Positions 46,167 through 55,359 of a stretch of DNA of 64,000 nucleotides are shown piece after piece. Within the stretch, counting starts at the first letter, position 1. Each line of letters begins with the position of its first letter. The DNA is from Bacteroidales bacterium (lineage in GTDB: Bacteria; Bacteroidota; Bacteroidia; Bacteroidales; F082), in NCBI GenBank assembly GCA_028277395.1, contig JANQGJ010000001.1, positions 124,001 through 188,000 of the forward strand. Direction: 5' to 3'. Made by a program: the position numbers and the translations under genes. Below the pieces are notes generated by a model. That model ran no database searches. It saw only the letters and a program-made list of their open reading frames with translations, and was not told the DNA's origin.

Positions 46167-47951
46167 TTAGAACTTATAAACACCATCATCAATAAGTTTA
46201 GCTGAAATTCTTCTTCTTGCTTCTTTAACATTTATTGAAACAGCTTTTACTAGTGTATGTAAAGCTACAGACAATTTATCTTTCTGCTCACCTTCTGCAA
46301 AAGAACCAATGGCATCAAAACCTGATTTATAAATTTCTGCTGCCATATCCTGTGTAAATACGTCAAGTATATCTTTATAAAGTGATATGTCAGGTTTCAT
46401 GTTATTTTTATCCATTTTCTCTACTCTTAACAGAGTTGATTCCAACAGATAAAGGTTCATCATCATATCAGAAATGTTCATCAACACTTCTTCTTCATGT
46501 ACAAGCTGCCTTTTAAAAGTATCCTGTATAACAGGTAACAGCATAAGCACAGCTTTTTTAAGGTTGTTTACATATGCATGCTTCGACTCATAATAATCAC
46601 CTTTGGTTACGTCAACACTTTCAAGTTTATCAAGGTTTTCAAGGATTTCATTTGCAGCCTCAAAAAGGTTGATTTTACGTTTCATACCTTTTTTCATGGT
46701 TGCATCAACTGTAATAAGCCTGTTGATCTCATTTGTACCTTCAAATATTCTGTTAATTCTGGAATCACGATATGATCTGTCAGCAGGAGCTTCAGCAGAG
46801 AATCCCATACCTCCATATATCTGTACCATTTCATCAACGATGTAGTCAAGTGATTCAGAGCCGAATACTTTTAATAATGCACATTCAGGTTCAAATTCTG
46901 CAACACCCCCAATATTTGCTTCACCATATGATTTCCCCTGTGCTTTAAGGTCAGCTATTGTATCTTCTATATCTTTACTTGCTCTGTAAACAGCTGATTC
47001 AGTTGAAAACATTTTAATAACCTGTTCGGCCATTTTATGCTTTATTGCACCAAACTCAGATAAGAACATATTAAACTGTTTCCTTTCATTGGCATAAGAA
47101 ACTGAGTTATTAATAGCCCTGCGCATTCCGCCAATAACTGTTGCACCTAACTTAATACGTCCGATATGTAGTATGTTAAGAGCAATTCTAAAACCTTCGC
47201 CTCTTCTTCCAAGCAGATTCTCAACAGGTACTTTTACATCGTTGAAAAATATCTGACGTGTCGAAGAACCCTTGATACCCATTTTATGCTCTTCGGGATT
47301 CATGGTAATTCCTTCCCAGTCGGCCTCTACGATGAATGCACTTAACACCCTGTCATTATCAATCTTGGCAAATACGGTTAATGTATCAGCAAAACCACCA
47401 TTGGTGATCCACATTTTCTGTCCATTAAGTATATAATGGGTGCCATCTTCGTTCAAAACAGCTTTTGATTTACCTGCATTGGCATCAGAGCCCGCATTTG
47501 GCTCTGTCAGACAATATGCTGCCAGTTTTTCACCTGTAGCTAAATCAGGAATATATTTTTTGTGTTGTTCCTCGTTACCGTAATAAAGAATCGGTAAAGT
47601 ACCAATACCTGTATGAGCCATGGATGCAACCGAAAATGAATATGCTGAACCAATAGCTTCATTGGCTCTCATAGAGGTAAGAAATGATTGTCCAAATCCG
47701 TCAAGTTCTTCCGGGACACTAATGCCTAATAATCCGAGCTCGCCGGCTTTTTTTAACAATGAAGGCATTAACCCTTCCTCATGCTTATCCAGTTCGTCAA
47801 AATGAGGGGCTACCTCAGTTTCTACAAAGTCAACACACGATTCAGCAATCATTTGTTGTTCTTCATCAAACTCCTCAGGAATAAACACCTGATCAACTGT
47901 TACTTCCTTAATAAGGAATTCTCCGCCTCGAATAGCAGCTTTTGTTTCCAT
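46167..47951 (-). CDS. acyl-CoA dehydrogenase, long form with C-terminal extension
   Basis: A 594-residue FAD enzyme. The dehydrogenase core (about 25-430) has AYCLTEPNAGSDANAGKS, MWITNGGFAD, KMGIKGSSTRQIFF, and IFEGTNEINRLIT, the last containing the catalytic Glu. An extra helical C-terminal domain (about 440-594) is shared with VLCAD/ACAD9-like and other Bacteroidota enzymes and may help dimerisation or membrane contact. The chain-length preference cannot be read from sequence. It is transcribed alone, 127 bases downstream of the clpC stop on the same strand, and ends in its own terminator. Its 3' tail is duplicated at 42374-42425. Confidence 0.92.
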   Translation of the reverse strand: METKAAIRGGEFLIKEVTVDQVFIPEEFDEEQQMIAESCVDFVETEVAPHFDELDKHEEGLMPSLLKKAGELGLLGISVPEELDGFGQSFLTSMRANEAIGSAYSFSVASMAHTGIGTLPILYYGNEEQHKKYIPDLATGEKLAAYCLTEPNAGSDANAGKSKAVLNEDGTHYILNGQKMWITNGGFADTLTVFAKIDNDRVLSAFIVEADWEGITMNPEEHKMGIKGSSTRQIFFNDVKVPVENLLGRRGEGFRIALNILHIGRIKLGATVIGGMRRAINNSVSYANERKQFNMFLSEFGAIKHKMAEQVIKMFSTESAVYRASKDIEDTIADLKAQGKSYGEANIGGVAEFEPECALLKVFGSESLDYIVDEMVQIYGGMGFSAEAPADRSYRDSRINRIFEGTNEINRLITVDATMKKGMKRKINLFEAANEILENLDKLESVDVTKGDYYESKHAYVNNLKKAVLMLLPVIQDTFKRQLVHEEEVLMNISDMMMNLYLLESTLLRVEKMDKNNMKPDISLYKDILDVFTQDMAAEIYKSGFDAIGSFAEGEQKDKLSVALHTLVKAVSINVKEARRRISAKLIDDGVYKF

Positions 47952-48038
47952 TTCTACTTTTGATTAATTAATAAGTGGGGCAAAGATAAAACTTGCTTTT
48001 AACTTTATTATATCTATGCTAAAATTTTAAAATTTCAA

Positions 48039-48053
48039 ACCTGAAAAACAGGT
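48039..48053 (-). terminator. weak hairpin between clpC and the dehydrogenase gene
   Basis: ACCTG/CAGGT with a 5-base A loop, followed on the minus strand by TTTGAAATTTT. The stem is short, so this is only a possible clpC terminator. Confidence 0.3.
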
Positions 48054-48078
48054 GTTTTTCCAGTAACTAACTGATTGG

Positions 48079-50622
48079 CTATACTTTGCCAATCTCTTTT
48101 GGTTTGTTAAACACTATTTTTATCTCATCTTTCTTTGAATCGTAACCAACATTTACTACCGTTCCGGCTGATAATTTAGTCGAAATAATCTCCTCAGCAA
48201 GATGATCTTCAATATACTTCTGTATTGCACGCTTCAATGGTCGTGCTCCAAATTGTTCATCCCAGCCTTTATCGATAATAAAATCTTTAGCTTTCGCAGA
48301 TACTTTCATTTTGTACCCAAGACCATGTATTCTGTCGAATAAATGTTTAAGTTCGATCTCAATGATCTTATGTATCTCTTTTCTCTGTAGCGGATCAAAT
48401 ATAACAACATCATCAATCCTGTTAAGAAATTCGGGTGCAAAGGCTCTTTTAAGTGCTGTTTCAATAACACTCTGGCTATGTGATGATTTTCCTGCTACCT
48501 TGGCCTGAGTACTGAATCCTACTCCCTGTCCAAAATCTTTCAACTGTCTTGACCCGATATTGGATGTCATTATTATTATGGTATTTTTAAAATCAACTTT
48601 TCTGCCAAGTCCATCGGTTAGCTGTCCGTCATCAAGAACCTGAAGTAACAAATGGAAAATATCAGGATGCGCTTTTTCTATTTCGTCAAGCAGAATAATT
48701 GAATACGGTTTTCTTCTGACCTTTTCAGTAAGCTGTCCGCCTTCCTCATATCCAACATATCCAGGAGGAGCACCAACTAATCGTGATACAGCGAATTTCT
48801 CCATATACTCACTCATGTCAACTCTGATCAAAGCATCCTGACTGTCGAAGATATATTTTGCAAGCATCTTTGCCAGATATGTTTTACCTACGCCTGTTGG
48901 ACCAAGGAATATAAACGATCCGATAGGTTTATGAGGATCTTTTAGTCCTGCACGATTCCGCCTGATGGCCTTAACAACTTTTTTAATTGCTTCATCCTGA
49001 CCAATTACCTCTTTTCGCAGTTCCGGCTCCATGTTGATCAGTCTGTTGCCCTCACTTTGTGCTATATTTGTTACCGGAATACCTGTCATCATTGCAATAA
49101 CCTCAGCTACATTTTCTTCACTTACATCCTCGCGGTGCTCAGCAGCATCTTCTTCCCAACGTTTTTTAGCCCTGGTTAGCTCTTCGGTATAACGTCGTTC
49201 AATATCCCTGAACTGGGCTGCCTCCTCAAACTTCTGACTTTTTATTGCAGTTGTTTTATTGGTCTTTATTTCCTCTATTGAATTTTCGAGGTTTATAATT
49301 TCTGTTGGAACATGAATATTACTGATATGAACCATGGCACCTGCTTCATCAAGAGCATCAATGGCTTTATCAGGCAGATATCTGTCGCTTATATATCTGT
49401 CAGTCAGTTGTACACAGGCTTCAATCGATTCTTTTGAATACTTCACCAGGTGATGATCTTCGTATTTCTCCTTAATATTGTTGAGAATATGTACAGTTTC
49501 TTCAGGTGATGTAGCATTTACCAATACTTTCTGGAACCTGCGTTCCAATGCACCGTCTTTTTCAATATATTGTCGGTATTCATCAAGTGTTGTGGCTCCA
49601 ATACACTGTAGTTCGCCTCTTGCAAGAGCAGGCTTGAACATATTTGAAGCATCTAATGATCCCGATGCGTTTCCAGCACCAACGATTGTGTGGATCTCAT
49701 CAATAAACAGGATAATATCAGGATTTTTTGTAAGCTCATTTAACACAGCTTTCATCCTTTCTTCAAATTGCCCGCGATATTTGGTTCCGGCTACAATTGA
49801 TGCCAGGTCAAGAGTTACAATTCTTTTGGAGAATAAAGCTCTAGAAACTTTTCTGTCAACAATCCTGAGTGCAAGCCCTTCAGCTATTGCAGATTTACCA
49901 ACTCCCGGTTCACCAATTAAAATCGGGTTGTTTTTCTTCCTCCTGCTTAGAATTTGTGCAATACGTTGTAATTCATCTTCTCTTCCAACAATGGGATCGA
50001 GTCTTCCTTCCTCTGCATACCTTGTCAGGTCACGTCCAAAATTATCAAGAACGGGTGTTGTAGACTTTGGATTTTGTGATTTCTTTTCTCCACCACCGGA
50101 AGGTCTTCCGGGATTTTGAGGAGGATCTTCGGTATCTCCTGTCATTTCTGATTTTGGCTCAATGAAAGTAGGCAAATCACTTTGCTCTTTAACAATCGAA
50201 GTAAGTTCTTCCTTAACAGAATTATAGTTAACCCCGTCACTACTCAACATACTTGTTACAAGATTACTCTTGTCTTTAAGTATAGCTAAGAGCAAATGCT
50301 CCGTACCAATAAGATCTGAATTAAAAACTTTGGCTTCTAAATATGTTATTTTTAATGCTTTTTCAACCTGTTTTACTAATGGAATATTCTCCATTTTTGT
50401 GCTCTCGGCATTGGGACTCTTAATTGAATCTTCAATTTCTCTCTTGCATTTGTTAAGATCAACACCAAAATACTTAAGTAATTGTATTGCCATACCTTCT
50501 CCATCTCGTATTATTCCTAACAACAGATGCTCCAGTCCAATGTAGTTATTTCCCAACCTGACAGCTTCTTCACGACTAAACGATAATACATCTTTTACCC
50601 GTTGAGAAAACTTTGCTTCCAT
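48079..50622 (-). CDS. clpC: ClpC-type AAA+ ATPase (ClpP unfoldase)
   Basis: A cytoplasmic unfoldase that feeds substrates to ClpP. It has 847 residues with the full ClpC layout. The Clp N-domain repeats cover about 1-145. AAA D1 has GEPGVGKSAIAEGLA. A UVR motif in the middle linker (SQKFEEAAQFRDIE) distinguishes ClpC from ClpA. AAA D2 has GPTGVGKTYLAKMLA. The ClpP-binding loop GVGF is in DFGQGVGFST. A low-complexity linker (PPQNPGRPSGGGEKK) follows the N-domain. No mcsA/mcsB or ctsR neighbours are present. A -7 element (50710-50717) and a TGGCAC motif (50768-50782) lie upstream. Confidence 0.95.
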   Translation of the reverse strand: MEAKFSQRVKDVLSFSREEAVRLGNNYIGLEHLLLGIIRDGEGMAIQLLKYFGVDLNKCKREIEDSIKSPNAESTKMENIPLVKQVEKALKITYLEAKVFNSDLIGTEHLLLAILKDKSNLVTSMLSSDGVNYNSVKEELTSIVKEQSDLPTFIEPKSEMTGDTEDPPQNPGRPSGGGEKKSQNPKSTTPVLDNFGRDLTRYAEEGRLDPIVGREDELQRIAQILSRRKKNNPILIGEPGVGKSAIAEGLALRIVDRKVSRALFSKRIVTLDLASIVAGTKYRGQFEERMKAVLNELTKNPDIILFIDEIHTIVGAGNASGSLDASNMFKPALARGELQCIGATTLDEYRQYIEKDGALERRFQKVLVNATSPEETVHILNNIKEKYEDHHLVKYSKESIEACVQLTDRYISDRYLPDKAIDALDEAGAMVHISNIHVPTEIINLENSIEEIKTNKTTAIKSQKFEEAAQFRDIERRYTEELTRAKKRWEEDAAEHREDVSEENVAEVIAMMTGIPVTNIAQSEGNRLINMEPELRKEVIGQDEAIKKVVKAIRRNRAGLKDPHKPIGSFIFLGPTGVGKTYLAKMLAKYIFDSQDALIRVDMSEYMEKFAVSRLVGAPPGYVGYEEGGQLTEKVRRKPYSIILLDEIEKAHPDIFHLLLQVLDDGQLTDGLGRKVDFKNTIIIMTSNIGSRQLKDFGQGVGFSTQAKVAGKSSHSQSVIETALKRAFAPEFLNRIDDVVIFDPLQRKEIHKIIEIELKHLFDRIHGLGYKMKVSAKAKDFIIDKGWDEQFGARPLKRAIQKYIEDHLAEEIISTKLSAGTVVNVGYDSKKDEIKIVFNKPKEIGKV

Positions 50623-50709
50623 ATTATAATAATTTAAAGTGCAAAATTAACTAAACGAAATTAATCAGAGATGATCAAACATCTAATTATTAACTTAACC
50701 AGTTATTAA

Positions 50710-50717
50710 CAAAATTA
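50710..50717 (-). promoter_or_regulatory. -7 promoter element of clpC
   Basis: The minus strand reads TAATTTTG, a match to TAnnTTTG, 87 bases before the clpC ATG. Confidence 0.35.
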
Positions 50718-50767
50718 ATTACCCTGATTATTACCATTGCTGATTTTGCATGATTCAATCTATACAG

Positions 50768-50782
50768 TCAATATTTGTGCCA
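50768..50782 (-). promoter_or_regulatory. sigma-54-like motif upstream of clpC
   Basis: The minus strand reads TGGCACAAATATTGA: perfect -24, and -12 TTGA with one mismatch to TTGC at exact spacing. It shares TGGCACAAAT-N2-TGAC with the site at 35212-35226. It lies about 146 bases from clpC, so it may be a chance match or a distant promoter. Confidence 0.3.
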
Positions 50783-51170
50783 CAATCGCCAGCACTACCT
50801 TAATACATTAATAATAAACACTTTGTATTAAATTGTATTATGACAAAGTTTCATATAATAGTAGTATACGACTTAAATTTGAGATTGGTTACTTCCAATT
50901 TTGAAACAAAAAATATCTTAGTCCACACATGAAATATATCACATCGAAAACTAATGCAGGTATTAACATTTGGCCCTCAATATCTAAAGTATAATTAGCA
51001 TAATCCTACCTATATGACTGTTATTATTATACTTAGAAAACTTACGGATATAGGAATCATGGGTAAGTAACCAATAAAATTATTAATTCAACACACATTA
51101 TTAAATTGTCAACATCTTTTTGTTAACATTATGGAGTATTAAGTTGGTCATCATCATATATCCTAAGACT

Positions 51171-51186
51171 TAAATTTGTATTTTTG
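51171..51186 (+). promoter_or_regulatory. two adjacent -7 elements before gyrA
   Basis: TAAATTTG (51171-51178) and TATTTTTG (51179-51186) each match TAnnTTTG and abut one another, 41-56 bases before the gyrA ATG. A GTTG at 51143-51146 is a possible -33 box for the first. Confidence 0.5.
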
Positions 51187-51226
51187 TACGTTTTTTTATT
51201 TTGAGATTAAAAGTAAAAAGTATTGC

Positions 51227-53800
51227 ATGGAAAATGTATTTGAAGGAGAAAGAATTGTAAAGGTAAATATTGAAAATCAAATGAAATCAGCCTACATTGA
51301 TTATTCAATGTCGGTAATAGTTTCAAGAGCGCTTCCTGATGTTAGAGATGGTCTGAAGCCTGTACACCGCAGGGTACTGTTTGGAATGCACGAAATAGGG
51401 GTTTTATCCAACAGACCATATAAAAAATCTGCCAGGATTGTAGGGGAAGTACTTGGTAAATACCATCCACATGGTGATTCTTCAGTTTACTTTTCAATGG
51501 TAAGGATGGCACAGGACTGGTCGTTAAGGTACCCGTTGATACAGGGCCAGGGAAACTTTGGATCAATAGATGGTGATAATCCGGCTGCAATGCGTTATAC
51601 AGAGGTAAGACTGCGTAAGATTGCCGAGGAAATGCTGGTTGACATTGAAAAAGATACTGTTGATCACCAGTTGAATTTCGATGATTCATTAAAAGAGCCG
51701 GTAGTATTGCCTACTCAATTTCCAAATCTGTTGGTAAGCGGTGCCTCAGGTATTGCAGTTGGTATGGCAACAAATATTGCACCTCATAACCTGTCGCAGG
51801 TTGTAGACGGAACACTGGCATATATTGATAACCGTGAAATTGAGATAGGGGAGTTGATAAGAATTGTTCAGGCTCCTGACTTTCCTACGGGAGGGATCAT
51901 TTATGGTTACGAAGGAGTGAAAAGTGCCTTTGAAACAGGTCGTGGAAGAGTGTTGATGCGTGGTGAAATAAGTGTTGAAGAAACATCCTCAGGGCGTGAA
52001 CGTCTGGTAGTTACATCAGTACCTTACATGGTTAACAAAGCGGAAATGATTCGCAAAACTGCTGACCTCATAAACGAAAAGAAACTTGAAGGCATTTCTG
52101 ATATAAATGATGAATCAGACAGAAATGGTATGCGCGTTGTTTATGAACTAAAACGCGATGCGATACCAAGTATAGTGATCAATAAATTATACCAGCTTAC
52201 TTCATTACAAAGTTCCTTTAGTGTAAATAATGTAGCACTTGTAAACGGTCGTCCGAAGACTCTGAATCTTAAAGACCTGATACATTATTTCGTTGAACAC
52301 CGCCATGAAGTGGTGACAAGAAGGACCGAATTTGAACTAAAAGAAGCCGAGCGTAAAGCACATATACTTGAAGGTTTATTAGTAGCGCTTGATAATCTTG
52401 ATGAAGTAATTGCATTGATCAGGTCATCATTAACCCCTGAAGAAGCACGTAACGGTTTAATTGATAAATTTGGTCTGTCGGAAATTCAGGCCAGGGCAAT
52501 TCTTGATATGAGGCTTCAAAAGCTTACCGGCCTTGAAAGAGATAAAATAAAGCAGGATTACCAGGAACTTCAGGAGTTAATAACAAAACTTAAAGCTATA
52601 CTTGCCAGCTTTGAGATGAGAATGGACATAATTAAAGAGGAGCTCACCAGGATAAAAGAGTTATATGGTGACGAAAGGAGATCGCAAATTGTTTATACTG
52701 CTGAGGATATCAGTATGGAAGATCTTGTTCCTGACGAAAAAGTGGTTATAACCATTTCACATATGGGGTATATAAAGCGTACTCCATTAACTGAATACCG
52801 TCAGCAGAAGAGGGGAGGGCGCGGATCAAAAGGAAGTACTACCAGGGATGAAGATTTCCTTGAGCATTTGTTCATTGCTACAAACCACAATTACATGTTG
52901 TTCTTTACCGAACAGGGTAAAGTGTTCTGGATGAGAGTATTTGAAATTCCTGAAGGAAACAAAACCTCGAAGGGCAGAGCAATTCAAAACCTTATAAATA
53001 TAAGTGCAGACGATAAAGTAAAAGCAATTATCAACACCAAAGACCTTAAGGATGAAGATTATATAAATAATAACTTTATTATTCTGGCCACTAAAAAGGG
53101 TGTTATAAAGAAGACATCGCTTGAGTCATATTCACGTCCACGTCAGAACGGAATAAATGCCATTACAATTCGCGAAGGTGACGAGTTGCTGGGAGCAAGG
53201 CTGACCAATGGAGAAAATGATGTGTTGCTCGCAGTCAAATCAGGTAAAACCGTTAGGTTCAATGAAGAGAAAGTAAGGGCAATGGGTAGAAATGCTGCCG
53301 GAGTCAGAGGTATTACCCTTGGTCATGACAAAGATGAAGTTGTAGGTATGATCTGTGTTGAAAACAACGAATCAAACATACTTGTTGTATCAGAGAAAGG
53401 ATATGGAAAACGCTCAGAGATAGATGATTACCGTGTAACCAACAGGGGAGGAAAAGGAGTTAAAACTCTGAATATCACTGATAAAACCGGTGAGTTAATA
53501 TCCATCAAAGACGTGACTGACAATGATGACCTCATGATCATCAATAAGTCTGGAATAGCAATTCGTATGGCTGTTAAAGATTTACGTGTAATGGGAAGGG
53601 CAACACAGGGAGTGAGGCTGATAAAAATTGATGACGGAGATGAAATTGCAGCAGTTGCGAAAGTAGGAATTGAAGCAGGAGATGAGGAAGATCTGGTTGA
53701 GAATGACTCTGAAGTTGTAGACAGTACAGAATCAGAAATTGAAACACCGGAGACTGAATCGGACCATTCGGAGACTGAGATCGATAATACGGAGGAATAA
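51227..53800 (+). CDS. gyrA: DNA gyrase subunit A
   Basis: The cleavage-rejoining subunit of gyrase, which introduces negative supercoils. The start is ATG at 51227 (MENVFEGERI), giving 857 residues. An upstream TTG frame extension at 51176 is rejected because it falls within the promoter elements. The active-site Tyr124 is in AAMRYTEVRL, and the SAYIDYSMSVIVSRALPDVR start is classic. The GyrA box that wraps DNA is QKRGGRGSKG, followed by the beta-pinwheel repeats and an acidic tail (DSTESEIETPETESDHSETE). In the helix equivalent to E. coli 83-87 the sequence is GDSSVYF, so Phe replaces Asp87; this may be normal for the lineage. gyrB is not in the window. Confidence 0.97.
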   Translation: MENVFEGERIVKVNIENQMKSAYIDYSMSVIVSRALPDVRDGLKPVHRRVLFGMHEIGVLSNRPYKKSARIVGEVLGKYHPHGDSSVYFSMVRMAQDWSLRYPLIQGQGNFGSIDGDNPAAMRYTEVRLRKIAEEMLVDIEKDTVDHQLNFDDSLKEPVVLPTQFPNLLVSGASGIAVGMATNIAPHNLSQVVDGTLAYIDNREIEIGELIRIVQAPDFPTGGIIYGYEGVKSAFETGRGRVLMRGEISVEETSSGRERLVVTSVPYMVNKAEMIRKTADLINEKKLEGISDINDESDRNGMRVVYELKRDAIPSIVINKLYQLTSLQSSFSVNNVALVNGRPKTLNLKDLIHYFVEHRHEVVTRRTEFELKEAERKAHILEGLLVALDNLDEVIALIRSSLTPEEARNGLIDKFGLSEIQARAILDMRLQKLTGLERDKIKQDYQELQELITKLKAILASFEMRMDIIKEELTRIKELYGDERRSQIVYTAEDISMEDLVPDEKVVITISHMGYIKRTPLTEYRQQKRGGRGSKGSTTRDEDFLEHLFIATNHNYMLFFTEQGKVFWMRVFEIPEGNKTSKGRAIQNLINISADDKVKAIINTKDLKDEDYINNNFIILATKKGVIKKTSLESYSRPRQNGINAITIREGDELLGARLTNGENDVLLAVKSGKTVRFNEEKVRAMGRNAAGVRGITLGHDKDEVVGMICVENNESNILVVSEKGYGKRSEIDDYRVTNRGGKGVKTLNITDKTGELISIKDVTDNDDLMIINKSGIAIRMAVKDLRVMGRATQGVRLIKIDDGDEIAAVAKVGIEAGDEEDLVENDSEVVDSTESEIETPETESDHSETEIDNTEE

Positions 53801-53825
53801 TTAATTTTAAATAATAATTAATTTA

Positions 53826-53841
53826 TGGCACACTTTTAGCA
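53826..53841 (+). promoter_or_regulatory. best sigma-54-type promoter match, upstream of the TPR gene
   Basis: TGGCACACTTTTAGCA: perfect -24 TGGCAC and a -12 AGC with the invariant GC exactly spaced. The expected start site is near 53852. A TAnnTTTG match (TATATTTG, 53849-53856) also lies here, so the gene may have two promoters or one of these is chance. Confidence 0.4.
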
Positions 53842-53880
53842 TAATAAGTATATTTGCCATATCTTAAAAAACTTTATATC

Positions 53881-55014
53881 ATGAAAAAGTCATTGATTTT
53901 AATTTTGTTGGGCTTGGTAGTAAGCATGGGAGGGTATGCACAGAAAAATAAACGTACCAGTGCTTATATGTACAATAAAAACGGGCAGTACGAAAAAGCC
54001 ATGAATGCCATTAATGAGGCCATTAAGCATCCAAAAACAGAGAATGATGCCAAAACATGGATGTACAGGGGTATAATTTATTATAACATTGCCAATGATA
54101 CATCAGCTGCTATTAATGCATTAGATCCAAATGCTGCAAAAATAGCAGTAGAGTCCTTCAAAAAATCAAAAGCACTTGATGAAAGTAAATCATTGGAAGG
54201 TCAAACAGCGCTGTACCTTTTAAATCTGACAAATATATTCTATCAGAAAGGTGCAAACAATTTCAGAGATGAAGACTTCAGTTCAGCAATTGAGAACTTT
54301 AAACAGGCATTTGAAATTGCCGAGATGGACAACAGGTTTGATACTGTAGCAGCATTTAATATTGGTATGAGTGGTATATATTCAAATCAGTATGAAATAG
54401 CTTCTGAATTTATGCAGAAATGTGTTGATGTTCAATTTAATGACCCACGCGTTTACCTTTACTATTCAAGAGCAGAGAAAAATTTAGGGGATACGCTTAA
54501 GGCATTTGAAGTTGTAGACATGGGACGTGAGATATTTCCAACTGACAAAAGTCTACAGCTGGAGCAGGCACAATTGTATCTTGAAACAGGAGAGAATGAG
54601 AAACTCATTAACAGCCTGAAAGAATCTATTGCTGCTGATCCTACAAATCCAAACTTATACAGGGTAATCGGACAAACATACGAGAATTTGGGCGACAGCG
54701 ACAATGCACTTGTATATTACAAGAAAGCAATTGAGTTAAAACCTGACTTTGGAGATGCTATATTCAATATAGGAGCCATATATGTAAACCGTGCATCGGT
54801 TTTATATACAGAAGCAAATAATTTACCATTTGAGGAAACAGAAAAATATAACAAGATAAAAGGTGAGGCAGATGCAAATCTTCACGAAGCATTACCATAT
54901 CTTGAAAAATCTCTGGAGTTAAATCCAGGCGATGAGATTGTGATAAGTGCTTTAAAAGAGGCATATGCTAACCTTCAAATGAACGATAAGTTGAAAGAAC
55001 TTATGGACAAATAG
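53881..55014 (+). CDS. exported tetratricopeptide-repeat protein
   Basis: A 377-residue protein from ATG 53881 (MKKSLILILLGLVVSMGGYA, a clear signal peptide). An upstream TTG at 53854 overlaps a promoter element and is rejected. Several TPR units are visible, for example AYMYNKNGQYEKAMNAINEA near the N-terminus and a well-formed pair around residues 255-300 (VIGQTYENLGDSDNALVYYK). A periplasmic scaffolding role is likely; no enzyme domain is present. It lies 80 bases after gyrA but has its own promoter candidates and ends in a strong terminator. Confidence 0.85.
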   Translation: MKKSLILILLGLVVSMGGYAQKNKRTSAYMYNKNGQYEKAMNAINEAIKHPKTENDAKTWMYRGIIYYNIANDTSAAINALDPNAAKIAVESFKKSKALDESKSLEGQTALYLLNLTNIFYQKGANNFRDEDFSSAIENFKQAFEIAEMDNRFDTVAAFNIGMSGIYSNQYEIASEFMQKCVDVQFNDPRVYLYYSRAEKNLGDTLKAFEVVDMGREIFPTDKSLQLEQAQLYLETGENEKLINSLKESIAADPTNPNLYRVIGQTYENLGDSDNALVYYKKAIELKPDFGDAIFNIGAIYVNRASVLYTEANNLPFEETEKYNKIKGEADANLHEALPYLEKSLELNPGDEIVISALKEAYANLQMNDKLKELMDK

Positions 55015-55021
55015 TGTGAAC

Positions 55022-55060
55022 AATAGGGAGGGAATGAAAATTTCCTCCCTATTATTTTGT
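55022..55060 (+). terminator. intrinsic terminator of the TPR gene
   Basis: AATAGGGAGG (55022-55031) pairs perfectly with CCTCCCTATT (55044-55053), followed by ATTTTGTTATTT. It lies 8 bases after the stop codon. Confidence 0.8.
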
Positions 55061-55160
55061 TATTTCTATTTAACATAATATATATTATAGGGCTTTAGCT
55101 AATTGCAATTTCATAATCTACTGGTATTCTTTTCTCCATAAGTAAAAACATAAAGTTTGA

Positions 55161-55205
55161 AGCGCAAGTCCCAGGCACGCTTAGCCTTCGCTTCAGACTT
55201 GCGCC
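55161..55205. repeat. REP-like palindrome 1 beside the RAYT gene
   Basis: GCGCAAGTC (55162-55170) and GACTTGCGC (55196-55204) form a hairpin with a 25-base GC-rich loop. The local GC content is far above the surroundings. CAGACTTGCGCC (55194-55205) is also an exact inverted copy of GGCGCAAGTCTG (55252-55263) in palindrome 2, so the two elements are mirror-paired like a BIME. Confidence 0.75.
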
Positions 55206-55251
55206 TGTATTAGGGAAATTTTGCGATTATCATCACCTCTCCAAATGATTT

Positions 55252-55293
55252 GGCGCAAGTCTGACGGGAAGGCCGCGGGCAGGGACTTGCGCC
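55252..55293. repeat. REP-like palindrome 2 beside the RAYT gene
   Basis: GGCGCAAGTC (55252-55261) and GACTTGCGCC (55284-55293) form a 10-bp stem with a GC-rich loop (TGACGGGAAGGCCGCGGGCAGG). It is inverted relative to palindrome 1. The 145-base gap between TPR gene and RAYT gene consists mostly of these two elements. Confidence 0.75.
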
Positions 55294-55359
55294 TCACTTT
55301 TCAATTTTAATCTTCACTTTCCTATGCTACCTTATTTTTTTTTTCATAGATTTGATATT

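Larger units (their letters stand above)
50623..51170. other. long divergent intergenic region between clpC and gyrA
   Basis: About 550 AT-rich bases with no plausible ORF and no tRNA-like fold that I could see. It holds the -7 element and TGGCAC motif on the clpC side, an extra TAnnTTTG match on the plus strand at 50874-50881, and several TTATTAACA/TTGTTAACA-like 9-mers too far from consensus to call DnaA boxes. Confidence 0.5.

Noticed and set aside
49478-50119. 213-codon plus-strand frame inside clpC
   Set aside because: It is wholly antisense to a conserved part of clpC and rich in Ser/Leu, typical of a shadow frame.
51176-51226. 17-codon N-terminal extension of gyrA from a TTG
   Set aside because: It runs through two promoter elements and the family's normal N-terminus begins at the ATG at 51227.
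53854-53880. Nine-codon extension of the TPR protein from a TTG
   Set aside because: It overlaps a -7 element and would hide a clear signal peptide that starts at 53881.
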